Shown here: positions 33,930 to 44,115 of the stretch, piece after piece
How positions within the stretch are numbered: position 1 is the stretch's first letter
How the letters are laid out: every line of letters begins with the position of its first letter
Origin: Alphaproteobacteria bacterium
GTDB lineage: Bacteria; Pseudomonadota; Alphaproteobacteria; GCA-2731375
Direction: 5' to 3'
DNA: 64,000 nt
Assembly: GCA_016776605.1 (NCBI GenBank)
Contig: JADHTB010000002.1
Span: forward strand, 1-64,000
The notes under the pieces: generated by a model
What the model saw: only the letters and a program-made list of their open reading frames with translations
Database searches by the model: none
What the model was told of the DNA's origin: nothing
Position numbers and translations under genes: made by a program

Positions 33930-36605
33930 ATGCTGGACAAGACCTTCGTACCCTCGGAAGTCGAGGGGCGGTTATATCGTCAATGGGAAGAGTCAGGTGC
34001 GTTTGCCTGTGGTGCGCCTAGCGGCAGGGCCGGCAACGCGGAGCCCTATGCCATCGTCATCCCGCCGCCGAATGTGACCGGCAGCCTGCACATGGGCCAC
34101 GCCCTGAACAACACCTTGCAGGACATCATGATCCGCCTGCAGCGCATGCGTGGGCGCGATGTGCTGTGGCAGCCGGGCATGGATCATGCCGGTATCGCCA
34201 CGCAAATGGTCGTCGAACGCATGTTGGAGGCCGAGGGCAAGACCCGCCAGGATCTGGGCCGGGAAAAATTCATCGAACGGGTCTGGGAATGGAAAGATGA
34301 ATCGGGCGGCACCATTACCGGGCAACTACGCCGTCTGGGCGCCTCCTGCGATTGGCAGCGGGAACGCTTTACCATGGACGAGGGTTTGTCCGCGGCGGTG
34401 CGCAAAGTCTTTGTCGATCTTTATAAGCAGGGCCTGATATACAAGGACAATCGTCTGGTCAACTGGGATCCGAAGCTGAAGACCGCGATCTCGGACCTGG
34501 AAGTGCAGCAGACCGAAGTGGCCGGGCATCTGTGGCACATCAACTATCCGCTTGAGGCCGAGGGCGGGGAAGATGGGGGCGGAAAATTCATCACCGTCGC
34601 AACCACCCGGCCCGAAACCATGCTGGGCGATACGGCCATTGCGGTGCATCCCGACGATGCCCGTTACAAGGATCTGGTGGGCAAATACGCCATTTTGCCC
34701 CTGGTTGGCCGTCGCCTGATCATCGTGGCCGATGACTATGCCGATCCGGAACAGGGCTCGGGCGCGGTAAAGATGACGCCGGCGCACGATTTCAATGATT
34801 TCGAGGTCGGCCGCCGGCACGATCTGGAAATGATCAATGTGCTGGATGAAGAAGCCCGCATCAACGACAACGCGCCGGAGGCCTATCGCGGCCTGGAGCG
34901 GTTCGCCGCACGGGAAAAGGTGCTGGCAGATCTGGAGGCCCTGGGCCTGATCGTCCAGATTGACGCGCATACCCACACGGTGCCCTACGGCGACCGCGGC
35001 AATGTCCCGATCGAGCCGTGGTTGACCGAACAATGGTACGTGGACGCGGAAACCTTGGCCAAGCCGGCCATCGCGGCGGTGCGTTCGGGGCGGACCAAAT
35101 TCGTCCCGAAAATGTGGGAAAAGACCTATTACGAATGGATGGAAAACATCCAGCCCTGGTGCATCTCGCGGCAATTGTGGTGGGGCCATCAGATCCCCGC
35201 CTGGTACGGCCCGGATGGCGAAATTTTCGTCGAAATGACCTTCGAGGCGGTGGAGGCCGCCGCCCTGGCCCATTATGGCGAAAAGGTCGAATTGCGTCGG
35301 GACGAAGATGTGCTGGATACCTGGTTTTCTTCCGGTCTGTGGCCGTTAAGCACCCTGGGCTGGCCGGAACAGACGCCGGAGCTGGAACGCTATTATCCCA
35401 CCGCGTTATTGGTCACCGGCTTTGACATCATCTTTTTCTGGGTCGCCCGGATGATGATGCTGGGCCTGCATTTCGCCGACGAAGTGCCCTTTGATACGGT
35501 TTATATCCATGCCCTGGTGCGCGATGCCAAGGGCCAGAAAATGTCGAAATCCAAGGGCAATATCATCGACCCCCTGGAGCTGATCGATAAATATGGCGCC
35601 GACGCCCTGCGCTTTACCCTGGCCAGTCAGGCCGCCCAGGGCCGCGACGTCAAACTGTCGGAACAGCGGATCGAGGGCAACCGCAACTTCGCCACCAAGC
35701 TGTGGAATGCGGCCCGCTTTTGCGAGATGAACGAATGCGCCCTCAGTCCGGATTTTGATCCAGGCGCGGTAACCGGCACGGTCAACCAATGGCTGGTCGG
35801 ACAGTTCAAGGCGGCCCAGGACCGCATCAGCGCCGGCCTGGATGGCTACCGCTTTAACGAGGCGGCGAACGATGCCTATCACTTTGTCTGGGGCACCTTT
35901 TGCGATTGGTATGTGGAATTCTCCAAACCCGTGTTGCAGGGCCCCGATGGCCCGGCGCGCGACGAAACCCGTGCCACGGCGGCCTGGGGTCTGGACGCCA
36001 TTCTGCGTCTGCTGCACCCCTTCATGCCTTTCGTGACCGAGGAGCTGTGGGCCAGGACCGTCGCGGCGGGCGCCCGCGAGACCATGTTGGTCACCGCGCC
36101 CTGGCCGGACTATGGCGATGAACTGGTCAATGGTGCGGCGACGGCGGAAATCGAATGGGTGATCCGCGTGGTCAGCGAAATTCGTTCGGTGCGGGCGGAA
36201 ATGAACGTGCCGCCCGGCGCCTATATCCCGCTGCTGCTGGGCGGCGCCAGCCCGGAAACCCTGGCCCGCCTGGAGCGTCAAAAGGATTTGGTCACCACCC
36301 TGGCCCGGATCAGTGAAACCGGCGTGCAGCAGGGCGATTTGCCTCCCGGCAGCGTGCAAACCGTGGTCGATGAAGCCACGCTTGTTCTGCCCCTGGCCGA
36401 TGTCATCGATATCGATCAGGAACGCCAGCGCCTGGCCAAGGCCGTGGATAAACTGGACGGTCAGATCACCGGCATGACGAAAAAACTCGCCAACAAAGGC
36501 TTCACCGACGGCGCCCCGGCGGAGGTCGTCGAAATCCAGCGCGAACGCCTGGCGGAAGCCGAACAGACAAGGGCAAAACTACAGGACGCGCTGTCGCGAT
36601 TTTGA
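33930..36605 (+). CDS. valS: Valyl-tRNA synthetase
   Basis: ValRS, 891 residues, a class I synthetase. The HIGH motif is HMGH at 54-57 in [13 protein letters not shown], and KMSKS is at 537-541. The CP1 editing domain ([17 protein letters not shown], then [16 protein letters not shown]) hydrolyses Thr-tRNAVal. The tRNA-binding region contains [11 protein letters not shown], and a C-terminal coiled coil ([16 protein letters not shown] onward) binds tRNA. ATG with AAAAGG 8 bases upstream. Confidence 0.98.
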   Translation: MLDKTFVPSEVEGRLYRQWEESGAFACGAPSGRAGNAEPYAIVIPPPNVTGSLHMGHALNNTLQDIMIRLQRMRGRDVLWQPGMDHAGIATQMVVERMLEAEGKTRQDLGREKFIERVWEWKDESGGTITGQLRRLGASCDWQRERFTMDEGLSAAVRKVFVDLYKQGLIYKDNRLVNWDPKLKTAISDLEVQQTEVAGHLWHINYPLEAEGGEDGGGKFITVATTRPETMLGDTAIAVHPDDARYKDLVGKYAILPLVGRRLIIVADDYADPEQGSGAVKMTPAHDFNDFEVGRRHDLEMINVLDEEARINDNAPEAYRGLERFAAREKVLADLEALGLIVQIDAHTHTVPYGDRGNVPIEPWLTEQWYVDAETLAKPAIAAVRSGRTKFVPKMWEKTYYEWMENIQPWCISRQLWWGHQIPAWYGPDGEIFVEMTFEAVEAAALAHYGEKVELRRDEDVLDTWFSSGLWPLSTLGWPEQTPELERYYPTALLVTGFDIIFFWVARMMMLGLHFADEVPFDTVYIHALVRDAKGQKMSKSKGNIIDPLELIDKYGADALRFTLASQAAQGRDVKLSEQRIEGNRNFATKLWNAARFCEMNECALSPDFDPGAVTGTVNQWLVGQFKAAQDRISAGLDGYRFNEAANDAYHFVWGTFCDWYVEFSKPVLQGPDGPARDETRATAAWGLDAILRLLHPFMPFVTEELWARTVAAGARETMLVTAPWPDYGDELVNGAATAEIEWVIRVVSEIRSVRAEMNVPPGAYIPLLLGGASPETLARLERQKDLVTTLARISETGVQQGDLPPGSVQTVVDEATLVLPLADVIDIDQERQRLAKAVDKLDGQITGMTKKLANKGFTDGAPAEVVEIQRERLAEAEQTRAKLQDALSRF

Positions 36606-36650
36606 AGGCTGGATTATCGGTATCGGAAGCGGTTGTTTTGGGCGTAGAAT

Positions 36651-36716
36651 TCTTGAGCGGGGCCGGTCGCAAGACCTGACCCCAACGCCTATCGATAGGC
36701 GTACAAGTTTTCTTGG
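36651..36716. repeat. Compound hairpin cluster between valS and msrA
   Basis: Three adjacent dyads: GGGGCCGGTC-GCAA-GACCTGACCCC (about 36659-36683, with a GNRA loop), a perfect 18-bp palindrome ACGCCTATCGATAGGCGT at 36685-36702, and CAAG-TTTT-CTTG (about 36704-36715). No poly-T follows, so it is not a standard terminator. It resembles a mobile-element remnant or structured RNA. Confidence 0.55.
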
Positions 36717-36746
36717 CGGAAATTTTGCAGGATAGGGGATTGGTAT

Positions 36747-37262
36747 ATGGGTAACGACAACCAGCGTGCTGTTTTGGCTGGCGGCTGTTTCTGGGGCATG
36801 CAGGATTTGATCCGCAAGCTTCCAGGGGTGATTTCGACCCGTGTGGGCTATACCGGCGGCGATATTCCCAATGCCACCTATCCCAACCACGGTAACCATG
36901 CCGAGGGCATCGAAATCGAATTCGATCCGCGGCAGACAAGCTATAGAGCGCTGCTGGAATTCTTCTTTCAAATCCATGATCCGTCCACCCTTGATCGTCA
37001 GGGCAACGATATGGGCCCCTCATATCGTTCCGGCATCTACTATGTGGACGAGTCCCAGAGGGCGGAGGCGGAGCGCACCATCGCCGACGTCGAGGCAGCG
37101 GGTTTGTGGCCGGGCAAGGTTGTGACCGAGGTTAAGCCAGCCGGCGACTTCTGGCAGGCGGAACCGGAGCATCAGGATTATCTGGAACGCATCCCGCATG
37201 GCTACACCTGCCATTTTATCCGCCCGAACTGGAAGCTCCCACGCAAAGAGGCCGCCGCATAG
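36747..37262 (+). CDS. msrA: Peptide-methionine (S)-S-oxide reductase MsrA
   Basis: MsrA, 171 residues, reduces the S-epimer of methionine sulfoxide in proteins. The catalytic motif is GGCFWG with Cys14; [17 protein letters not shown] and the [14 protein letters not shown] block are typical. Only one other Cys (in YTCHF near the C terminus) is seen, so recycling may use that Cys or an external thiol. ATG preceded by AGGGGA. The stop codon TAG falls on the first bases of a short repeat (37260-37303). Confidence 0.96.
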   Translation: MGNDNQRAVLAGGCFWGMQDLIRKLPGVISTRVGYTGGDIPNATYPNHGNHAEGIEIEFDPRQTSYRALLEFFFQIHDPSTLDRQGNDMGPSYRSGIYYVDESQRAEAERTIADVEAAGLWPGKVVTEVKPAGDFWQAEPEHQDYLERIPHGYTCHFIRPNWKLPRKEAAA

Positions 37263-37303
37263 AGCGATTTGCAATTCATTCCGCATTTCCCGGAACTGCT
37301 CTA
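37260..37303 (+). repeat. Short relative of the palindromic repeat family (copy C)
   Basis: 44 bases bounded by TAGAGCGATT and GGAACTGCTCTA, the same inverted ends as the 63-bp distal part of copy A (TAGAGCAATT...AATTGCTCTA), but without the internal hairpin. Its first three bases are the stop codon of msrA. Confidence 0.55.
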
Positions 37304-37322
37304 ATTCGGAAAGTAGGATGAA

Positions 37323-38627
37323 TTGTTTCAGGTAATCTCCAACAGTTGGGCGTTGTTTTTAGGCCTGGGGTTGATCATGCTCGGCAATGGTCTGCAGGGA
37401 TCACTGCTAGGTCTGCGGGCATCACTGGAAGGTTTCGGGGTAACGGCCACCGGTCTCGTCATGTCCGGCTATTTCATCGGCCTGCTGGCTGGTGCGGCCA
37501 TCATGCCTAAACTTGTTGCGCGCGTGGGCCACGTCCGCAGTTTCGGCGCCATGGCGTCCCTGGCTTCAACGTCGATCCTGGTGCATGTCGTGGTCATTGA
37601 TCCCTGGATCTGGTGGGGCATGCGTTTTGTCACGGGTTTCGCCTATGCCGGGCTTTATATCGTCACCGAAAGTTGGCTCAACGATGCCTCTGAAAACAGT
37701 ACCAGGGGGCAATTGCTGAGCTTTTACATGCTGATCTCGTTGGGCGGCATGGCCGGTGGCCAATTCATGCTGAACATCGCCAACCCATCGAGTTACGAAT
37801 TGTTCGTGCTGATTTCCCTGCTTGTCAGCATCGCCGTCATTCCAATTCTGCTTTCGGTCAGCAAGGCCCCGGATTTCAACACCTCTGAATCCGTAGGCAT
37901 CCTTCAGCTATACCAAGTCTCGCCACTGGGAGTTTTCGGTATGCTGGTCAATGGCATCATGATGGGCGCCATCTTCGGCATGGGCGCCGTTTATGCCGCC
38001 GGCCTTGGCCTGTCGGTGCGGGAGATTTCCTATTTCATGTCATCGCTGGTGCTGGGTGGTGCGGTTCTGCAATATCCACTTGGCAAACTGTCGGACGTCG
38101 TGGGCCGGCGCCAAGTCATCATTGGCGCCTGCGCCGCGGGCACCGCCGCCTGCTTTATCGCGCCCGAAGTTGCTAGCAGCGGCTGGCGTTTTTATCTAAT
38201 AGTCGCGCTGGTCGGCGGATTTGCCACACCGCTTTACGCCCTGTGTATCGCCCACACAAATGACTACCTCAGCCCCAGCCAGATGGTGGCCGCGAGTGGA
38301 ACCCTGGTCCTGGTCGGTTCGATCGGGGCGAGTTTGGGGGCGCCGACTACGGCATTGGCAATGGATATTTTCGGCTCACAGGCGTTCTTCCATGCCGTTG
38401 GGATCGCCATGGCCATGATCTGCCTGTTCGCCCTGTGGCGGGTCACACAGCGTAGCGCCCTTGCCAGCGCGGACACCTCCGATTTTGTCATCATGGCGCC
38501 CACACCCATGAGCGCCGCGCTAAATCCGGAATTAGAATTAACGGAAATCGCAACCGCCAACGAGACCGACGCCGAGGCCGTGCAAGAGAGCTTCGAAGAA
38601 TTGGTCCATGATCTCGAGAACACGTAA
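37323..38627 (+). CDS. MFS transporter (YcaD-like)
   Basis: A 434-residue major facilitator protein with 12 predicted segments; GNGLQGSLLGLRASLEGF at the start and YIVTESWLNDAS in segment 4-5 match the YcaD/YfkF branch. A cytoplasmic tail of about 60 residues is acidic (ELELTEIATANETDAEAVQE). The start is a TTG at 37323 with TAGGATG upstream; an ATG at 37318 is out of frame. It lies just after msrA. Substrate unknown. Confidence 0.83.
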   Translation: MFQVISNSWALFLGLGLIMLGNGLQGSLLGLRASLEGFGVTATGLVMSGYFIGLLAGAAIMPKLVARVGHVRSFGAMASLASTSILVHVVVIDPWIWWGMRFVTGFAYAGLYIVTESWLNDASENSTRGQLLSFYMLISLGGMAGGQFMLNIANPSSYELFVLISLLVSIAVIPILLSVSKAPDFNTSESVGILQLYQVSPLGVFGMLVNGIMMGAIFGMGAVYAAGLGLSVREISYFMSSLVLGGAVLQYPLGKLSDVVGRRQVIIGACAAGTAACFIAPEVASSGWRFYLIVALVGGFATPLYALCIAHTNDYLSPSQMVAASGTLVLVGSIGASLGAPTTALAMDIFGSQAFFHAVGIAMAMICLFALWRVTQRSALASADTSDFVIMAPTPMSAALNPELELTEIATANETDAEAVQESFEELVHDLENT

Positions 38628-38724
38628 CAGACAGCTATCGGCGCGGGATTGATTTATGCCCGTTAATTGGTGCCGCTTTCGCGAGATGACGGGGTCGAGT
38701 CTTGATTCTTGAAACAGCCGATAT

Positions 38725-39591
38725 TCAGCTCGTTTTGCCGCCGCGCACCCGTTCCCGGTAAAAGGCGTACAGCCCGCTGCTGGCGATGATGGCGGCGCCG
38801 GTGATGGTCCAGATATCGGGCAGGTCGCCAAAGACGAAGTAACCGACCGCCGTGGCCCATACCAGCACGGCATAAGAAAACGGTTGCAGGGCGGAGGCGG
38901 AGGCTTCCTGGAAGGCCTTGAGCAGGGCAAAATGGCCCAGGCTGCCCACCACGCCCAGGGCGCCCAGCAGCAGCCAGCCGTTGGTATCCGGCGGCCGCCA
39001 GAAAAACGGCGCCAGGGCGGTCATCACCACGGCGCCGATCACCGCCATATACAGCAGCGAGGTGGCGGCGTTGTCGTCGGCCACCTTGCGCATCAGGATT
39101 TGATACACCGCCCACAGCGCGGCGCCCACCAGGGGGATCAGGGCGGCGGGATTGAAGATGCCAATGCCGGGGCGGACAATCACCAGCAGGCCGACAAAAC
39201 CTATGGCAATGGCGGTCCACCGCCGCAGGCCGACTTTCTCACCCAGGAACGGCACTGCCAGGGCCGTGACCAGCAGGGGCGCGATGCCGGCGATGGCGTG
39301 GGTGTCGGCCAGGGGCAGATGGCGCAAGGCGACGATGAAAACGCCAATTTCAACAAGAATGATCAGGCTACGGGCAATTTGCAGGTAGGGATGATGCGAG
39401 CGGAAAGCCGCCCTCAGGCTTCGCGGCCGGGCGATAGCCAGGGCGAACAGGCAGAAAATCAGGAAGCGTACCGACAGGATCTGCGGCACCGAATAATCCG
39501 CCGCCAGGGTTTTGGTGATGCCATCCATGCCGGCCAGCAAAAACATGGCCACATTCATCAAGATGATGCCCTTGAGCGGGTTATTCTGCAC
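38725..39591 (-). CDS. EamA/DMT-family transporter (S-adenosylmethionine uptake/permease-like)
   Basis: A 288-residue, ten-segment DMT protein with two EamA halves. The N terminus NNPLKGIILMNVAMFLLAGM and the segment IVALRHLPLADTHAIAGIAP resemble the alphaproteobacterial group often labelled DMT or RhaT/SAM permease. I chose the GTG at 39591, which has AGGGA 5 bases upstream, over a TTG at 39645. It converges with the MFS gene on its left and is divergent from the CinA-like gene. Confidence 0.83.
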   Translation of the reverse strand: MQNNPLKGIILMNVAMFLLAGMDGITKTLAADYSVPQILSVRFLIFCLFALAIARPRSLRAAFRSHHPYLQIARSLIILVEIGVFIVALRHLPLADTHAIAGIAPLLVTALAVPFLGEKVGLRRWTAIAIGFVGLLVIVRPGIGIFNPAALIPLVGAALWAVYQILMRKVADDNAATSLLYMAVIGAVVMTALAPFFWRPPDTNGWLLLGALGVVGSLGHFALLKAFQEASASALQPFSYAVLVWATAVGYFVFGDLPDIWTITGAAIIASSGLYAFYRERVRGGKTS

Positions 39592-39706
39592 GCAATTCCC
39601 TAACCGATCTGGCGTCCCATACAATTTGCCGTCACAATAGGGCAAACTTGGAGAAAAATTTTGACTATCAGCTTATCCTAAAACGATAAATGAGGGGAGG
39701 ATAGCA

Positions 39707-40192
39707 ATGCGAGATCTGAATATGGCGGCCGAATTGGGGGCCCTGTTGAAAGCCCGTGGCGAAACCGTCGCCATCTCTGAATCATCCGCCGGTGGCCTGG
39801 TTTCGGCCAGTCTATTGAGCGTGCCCGGCGCCTCGAATTATTTTTTGGGCGGCGGTGTTATCTACACTTTGCCGGCCCGGGAACATCTGCTGGGCATCCC
39901 GCGCGCGGCCATGAAGGGCATCCGTTCGTCCTCGGAACCCTATGCCCTGTTATGCGCCCGCACCATGCGCGAGAAGCTGGGCGCGACCTGGGGCCTGGCG
40001 GAGACCGGCGCCTCTGGTCCCACGGGCAACCGCTATGGCGACGCTGCCGGTCATACCTGCCTGGCGGTGACCGGACCGATGGAGCGGGTGGTGACCCTGG
40101 AGACCGGGGACAACGACCGGGAAGCCAATATGTGGGTCTTTGCCAGGGCGGCGCTGGATCTGCTGCGTGACTGTGTTAACGATAAGGGTTGA
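39707..40192 (+). CDS. CinA C-terminal domain family protein (PncC-like)
   Basis: A 161-residue stand-alone CinA C-terminal domain. Known members are nicotinamide-nucleotide amidases (PncC) that recycle NMN to NaMN. Family blocks seen are ISESSAGGLVSASLLSVPG and FLGGGVIYT. The Ser of ESSAGG is present, but where PncC has the active-site Lys five residues after the Tyr (YxNxAK type), this protein has Arg (YTLPAR), and the usual GIAGPGG reads TGASGPTGNRYGD. It therefore belongs to a divergent subgroup whose activity is unproven. Its gene is followed after 3 bases by an acyl-CoA dehydrogenase gene. Confidence 0.82.
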   Translation: MRDLNMAAELGALLKARGETVAISESSAGGLVSASLLSVPGASNYFLGGGVIYTLPAREHLLGIPRAAMKGIRSSSEPYALLCARTMREKLGATWGLAETGASGPTGNRYGDAAGHTCLAVTGPMERVVTLETGDNDREANMWVFARAALDLLRDCVNDKG

Positions 40193-40195
40193 GTA

Positions 40196-41446
40196 ATGGA
40201 CTTTAATGTTCCCAAAGAGATACAAGATAAACTTAATGAACTAGATGAGTTTATCGAACGGGAAATCAAGCCTCTGGAGAACCAGAACCGGCAGTATTTC
40301 GATCATCGCCGGGAGAATGCCCGCACCGATTGGGACAATGACGGCCAGCCCACCAAGGAATGGGAAGCGCTGTTGCGGGAGATGAAAGACCGGGCCGATG
40401 CGGCGGGGCATTTGCGTTTTGCCCTGCCACGGGAAATCGGCGGTCAGGCGGGCTCCAACCTGGCCATGGCCATGATCCGGGAACATCTGGCGCACAAGGG
40501 CCTGGGCCTGCATAACGATTTGCAGAACGAATCCTCCATTGTCGGCAATTTCCCCCTGGTCCACATGATGTGGAAATTCGGCACCGATGCCCAAAAGGCG
40601 GAATTCCTGCCCGCGCTGATCACCGGCGGGCGGCGGGTCGGCTTTGGCCTGACGGAGGCCAACCACGGCTCGGACGCCACCTATATGGAAACCGCCGCCG
40701 TCAGGGATGGTGATTTCTGGGTCATCAACGGCAACAAACGCTTTAATTCCGGCATTCACGAGGCCACTCACGATCTGGTTTTCGCCCGCACCTCGGGCAA
40801 GCCGGGCGAGGGCCTGGGCATCACCGCCTTTTTGGTGCCGGTCACGGCGCCGGGTTTTGAAGTGGTGAGGATGGACTGGACCTTCAACATGCCGACGGAC
40901 CACGGCATCGTCGCCATCAAGGATGTGCGCATGCCCGCCGATACGGAATCCTATCTGGGGGAGGAAGCCGACGGCCTGGTCGTGGCGCAGACTTTCCTGC
41001 ACGAAAACCGCATCCGGCAGGCGGCCTCATCCCTGGGCGCGGCGCAGTTTTGTATCGACGAGGCAGTGAATTACGCCAAACAGCGCAAAACCTGGGGCAA
41101 GCCCCTGGCCACCAATCAGGCCATACAATTTCCCCTGGCCGAGCTGCATACAGAGGCGGAAATGGTGCGCAACCTGGTCTACAAGACCGCCTGGAACCTG
41201 GATCAGCAGAACCATATGGCGGTGACCGATCAGGTCTCCATGGCCAATTATCGGGCCAACCGGCTGGTCTGGCAGGCCTCGGATCAGGCCATGCAGGTGT
41301 TCGGCGGCGAGGGATATACCCGCAACCAGCCGTTCGAACATATCTATCGCCATCACCGCCGCTATCGCATCACGGAAGGGGCGGAGGAAATCCAGATCAG
41401 AAAGATCGCCGGCTATCTGTTCGGTTTTCTCGGCAAGAACCGATAG
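40196..41446 (+). CDS. Acyl-CoA dehydrogenase family protein
   Basis: A 416-residue flavoprotein that would oxidise an acyl-CoA to the 2-enoyl-CoA. N-terminal helical domain, a central beta domain with GFGLTEANHGSDATYMET, and the C-terminal FAD-binding region QVFGGEGYTRNQPFEHIYR. The catalytic Glu is expected in ITEGAEEIQ. The overall look is of the ACAD10/11-type group. It begins 3 bases after the CinA-like gene, so they share a transcript. Acyl chain preference cannot be read from the sequence. Confidence 0.92.
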   Translation: MDFNVPKEIQDKLNELDEFIEREIKPLENQNRQYFDHRRENARTDWDNDGQPTKEWEALLREMKDRADAAGHLRFALPREIGGQAGSNLAMAMIREHLAHKGLGLHNDLQNESSIVGNFPLVHMMWKFGTDAQKAEFLPALITGGRRVGFGLTEANHGSDATYMETAAVRDGDFWVINGNKRFNSGIHEATHDLVFARTSGKPGEGLGITAFLVPVTAPGFEVVRMDWTFNMPTDHGIVAIKDVRMPADTESYLGEEADGLVVAQTFLHENRIRQAASSLGAAQFCIDEAVNYAKQRKTWGKPLATNQAIQFPLAELHTEAEMVRNLVYKTAWNLDQQNHMAVTDQVSMANYRANRLVWQASDQAMQVFGGEGYTRNQPFEHIYRHHRRYRITEGAEEIQIRKIAGYLFGFLGKNR

Positions 41447-41468
41447 GGGGCTGCAGGCAAAAAGACCG

Positions 41469-41867
41469 CTATTCCGCCGCTTCCGCCCGCGCCACGGCCA
41501 GGGGGACGTAGGTGTAGACTTTCGCGATGATCTGCCAGCGGCCATCGATCTTCAGGAAGTTCAGATAGTCCGTGAACAGCTTGGCCCCAATGGCGATGTT
41601 GACCTTCACCAGGGCGCTTTCGGGGCCGGATTTATCGATCGACAAAATGCGGTCCTGGCGCCCCTCGTTGATTGCCGCGCCCGTGGGGCGGCCGGCCACA
41701 CGGCCATAGACGGTTGCCATGTCGTCATCCTGCAAGGGGCCATCGGACGCCGTGAACAGGTGGCAATGGGGGTGGAAAACCGTTTTCAGCAGATCCACAT
41801 CACCGTTGTAGAAGCCATCGAAATAGGCCGCCATGGCCCGGGTGATCTCGTCATAACTGCTATCCAT
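41469..41867 (-). CDS. NTF2-like (lumazine-binding/SnoaL-type) protein
   Basis: A 132-residue single-domain protein of the NTF2 fold: an N-terminal helix AMAAYFDGFYNGDVDLLKTVFHP, then ALVKVNIAIGAKLFTDYLNFLKIDGRWQIIAKVYTYVP, a pattern typical of the putative lumazine-binding family. No catalytic residues can be named. The ATG at 41867 has AAGGAG six bases upstream, better than the TTG two codons earlier. It is convergent with the acyl-CoA dehydrogenase gene. Confidence 0.78.
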   Translation of the reverse strand: MDSSYDEITRAMAAYFDGFYNGDVDLLKTVFHPHCHLFTASDGPLQDDDMATVYGRVAGRPTGAAINEGRQDRILSIDKSGPESALVKVNIAIGAKLFTDYLNFLKIDGRWQIIAKVYTYVPLAVARAEAAE

Positions 41868-41949
41868 GCTCAACTCCTTCTTTTCCTGAGCTCTAGTTTA
41901 CCTGCCATGGCGCGGCAATTGAAGCGGAATAGTGGGGAAGAAAACCAAT

Positions 41950-41983
41950 AAAAAAGGGACGGCAACCATTTGGCTGCCGTCCC
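41950..41983 (-). terminator. Rho-independent terminator of the chemoreceptor gene
   Basis: On the minus strand the stem GGGACGGCAGCCA pairs with TGGTTGCCGTCCC (41956-41968 and 41971-41983, one G-T pair) and is followed by TTTTTT. It lies 24 bases after the stop of the chemotaxis receptor gene. Confidence 0.88.
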
Positions 41984-42006
41984 TGGTAGGGTTTTGCGCG
42001 CTTCCG

Positions 42007-44115
42007 TCAGGCGGCTTGTACGTCCTTGAGGAAGGTTTCGACCTGTTGGCGCAACCGATCAGCCTGTGTCTTCATCTGCTCGGACGCCGCGGCCACCTGT
42101 CCAGCCGCCGCGCCGGTCTCGCCGGCCGCCGAGCTGACATCGGTGATGTTTTTCGTGACTTCCTGGGTGCCGGCCGCGGCCTGTTCGACGCTACGGGCGA
42201 TTTCATCGGTCGCGGCACCTTGCTCTTCAACCGCACCGGCCACGGATGTGGCGATGCCATTGATCTCTTCGATCACCGTGCTGATGGAGGTGATTGCCGC
42301 CACGGACTGCTCGGTCGCGGTTTGGATGCCGTTGATCTGACTGGCGATCTCCTCCGTGGCCTTGCTGGTCTGGGTCGCCAGATTTTTGACTTCGCTGGCT
42401 ACCACGGCAAAGCCCTTGCCGGCATCACCGGCCCGGGCCGCCTCGATCGTGGCGTTCAGGGCCAGCAGATTCGTCTGGCTGGCAATGTCGTTAATCAAAG
42501 AGATGACATCGCCAATGCTCTGGGCTGCCTCGGCCAGGGTTTGCACTTGCTTACTGGCGCTTTCCGCTTCGCCCACGGCGTCTTGCGAACGTGATGCCGA
42601 GGTTGCCATCTGCCGGGAAATCTCGGCGATGGAGGAGGTCAACTCGTTCGCGGCCGTGGCCACGGTTTGTACATTGGTCGCCGCCTGTTCCGCCGCCGCG
42701 GCTACCGAGGCCGAGCGTTCGTTGGTTTGATCCGCCGTGGACGACATGGCCGATGCGGATGACTGCATTTGCTCGACCGTGGAGCCGACCACCTGCAATG
42801 CCTCGCCGACATCGCCTTCGAAGGCAGCCACCAATTCTTCCATTCTGACGCGGCGGACTTCCTTTTGTTCGTCCTCCATCTTTTGCGCGGCGGCCATTTC
42901 TTCGCCCTTGATCATGTTGTCCTTGAAGACCTGGACGGCACGGGCCATCTCGCCAAGCTCGTCCTTGTTTTCCAGGGCAGGGACCTCGGTTGCAAGATCA
43001 TTCGCAGCCAAATGCCCCATGGCGCCGGTCATCTGGTTGATCGGCCGTACGATGGAGCGGGCCGTCAGGAAACCAACGGCTGAGGCGACCACGACACCCA
43101 CCGCCAAAATGATCCACTGCAGGACCAGCAGAAGGCTGATCTGAGAGGCGTTTTCCGCGGCATCGACGTTTAGCAAGCGCTTCTGATTATCGACCATGCC
43201 ACCGCTACGCGAGCCGTCTTCGCCTTTCGGACCCAACAAGGCAGTCAGCAGTTTGCCGGCCCGGGGGGCCGCCTCGGTGACCAGTAGATAGTTGGCCATA
43301 TCTGATTTATTCGAGGCGCGGATGGTGAACATTTTGGCCGGCAACGGCAGGAACTTGGTCCGCGCCGCATCGAATTTATTGAAGCTCTCCATCTGGGCGT
43401 CTGTCAGAAGGTGCTTGTTGGTGGTCAGATCGCCAAACCGAATACCGTTCTTTTTCCACATCACGTCAAAGCTTTTCTTGAACTTCGGATCGTTGGTCAG
43501 AAGAAAGGCCCGAATGCTGGCCAGACCACGCGCGGTGGTGCCTCTGGTATCGGCCATCATGCCCAGCAAAGCCTTGCGCTCCGGCGTCGCCGGCAGATCA
43601 CGCTCCAGGGTAATGATTTTAGTGATTTCCGAGACCAGGATAGACGCCAATGGCGCCGCGTCGCGGGCCAGGATAAGGGTGGCGGGCTGCGCCTCGGGGG
43701 TATTGGCGATGGCCTCTACCTGATCCTGGGCGGCGCTGAATTCATCCAATACAGCCTTCATATCGGCCCAGGCGGCTTGGTTTTTGGGGTTTGTCCATTG
43801 CGCTGCCAAGGCGTCCATGTCGATGCGTTTCTCGGCAATGTCCTCCCAAATGGCGTGCCGCTCTGCCTTGAAGGCGGGATTTCCCGTCAGCATCCAGCCC
43901 CGTAGCGAGGCCAGCGAGGCGTAGATGTCTTGGACCATGCTGGCGCTTGCCTGTGAGGTCGGCGTGCGCAGATCGACGATGCGGTCCGTGACCTTTTTAA
44001 TCACCCTAACCTCGAATAAGGTTGTGCCGACGGCGGCGATCAGAACAACGACCAGGATGCCGAAGCCAACGCTGAGGCGTCCTGATATTTTTAGTTCCGG
44101 CATTTTCAGTTTCAC
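42007..44115 (-). CDS. Methyl-accepting chemotaxis protein
   Basis: A 702-residue transmembrane chemoreceptor. First membrane segment about 16-34 ([13 protein letters not shown]), a long helical periplasmic sensor region to about 335 (HBM-like all-alpha), second segment [24 protein letters not shown] domain ([15 protein letters not shown]), and a cytoplasmic signalling domain with the hairpin tip [20 protein letters not shown] and [19 protein letters not shown]. No CheB/CheR-docking pentapeptide is visible at the C terminus (DVQAA). The start is a GTG at 44115 with GAGGA 7 bases upstream; ATG at 44103 is the alternative. Confidence 0.94.
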   Translation of the reverse strand: MKLKMPELKISGRLSVGFGILVVVLIAAVGTTLFEVRVIKKVTDRIVDLRTPTSQASASMVQDIYASLASLRGWMLTGNPAFKAERHAIWEDIAEKRIDMDALAAQWTNPKNQAAWADMKAVLDEFSAAQDQVEAIANTPEAQPATLILARDAAPLASILVSEITKIITLERDLPATPERKALLGMMADTRGTTARGLASIRAFLLTNDPKFKKSFDVMWKKNGIRFGDLTTNKHLLTDAQMESFNKFDAARTKFLPLPAKMFTIRASNKSDMANYLLVTEAAPRAGKLLTALLGPKGEDGSRSGGMVDNQKRLLNVDAAENASQISLLLVLQWIILAVGVVVASAVGFLTARSIVRPINQMTGAMGHLAANDLATEVPALENKDELGEMARAVQVFKDNMIKGEEMAAAQKMEDEQKEVRRVRMEELVAAFEGDVGEALQVVGSTVEQMQSSASAMSSTADQTNERSASVAAAAEQAATNVQTVATAANELTSSIAEISRQMATSASRSQDAVGEAESASKQVQTLAEAAQSIGDVISLINDIASQTNLLALNATIEAARAGDAGKGFAVVASEVKNLATQTSKATEEIASQINGIQTATEQSVAAITSISTVIEEINGIATSVAGAVEEQGAATDEIARSVEQAAAGTQEVTKNITDVSSAAGETGAAAGQVAAASEQMKTQADRLRQQVETFLKDVQAA

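Noticed and set aside
34326-36359. Two long antisense frames opposite valS (34326-35273 and 35406-36359)
   Set aside because: Both are shadows of a complete, motif-bearing valyl-tRNA synthetase gene.
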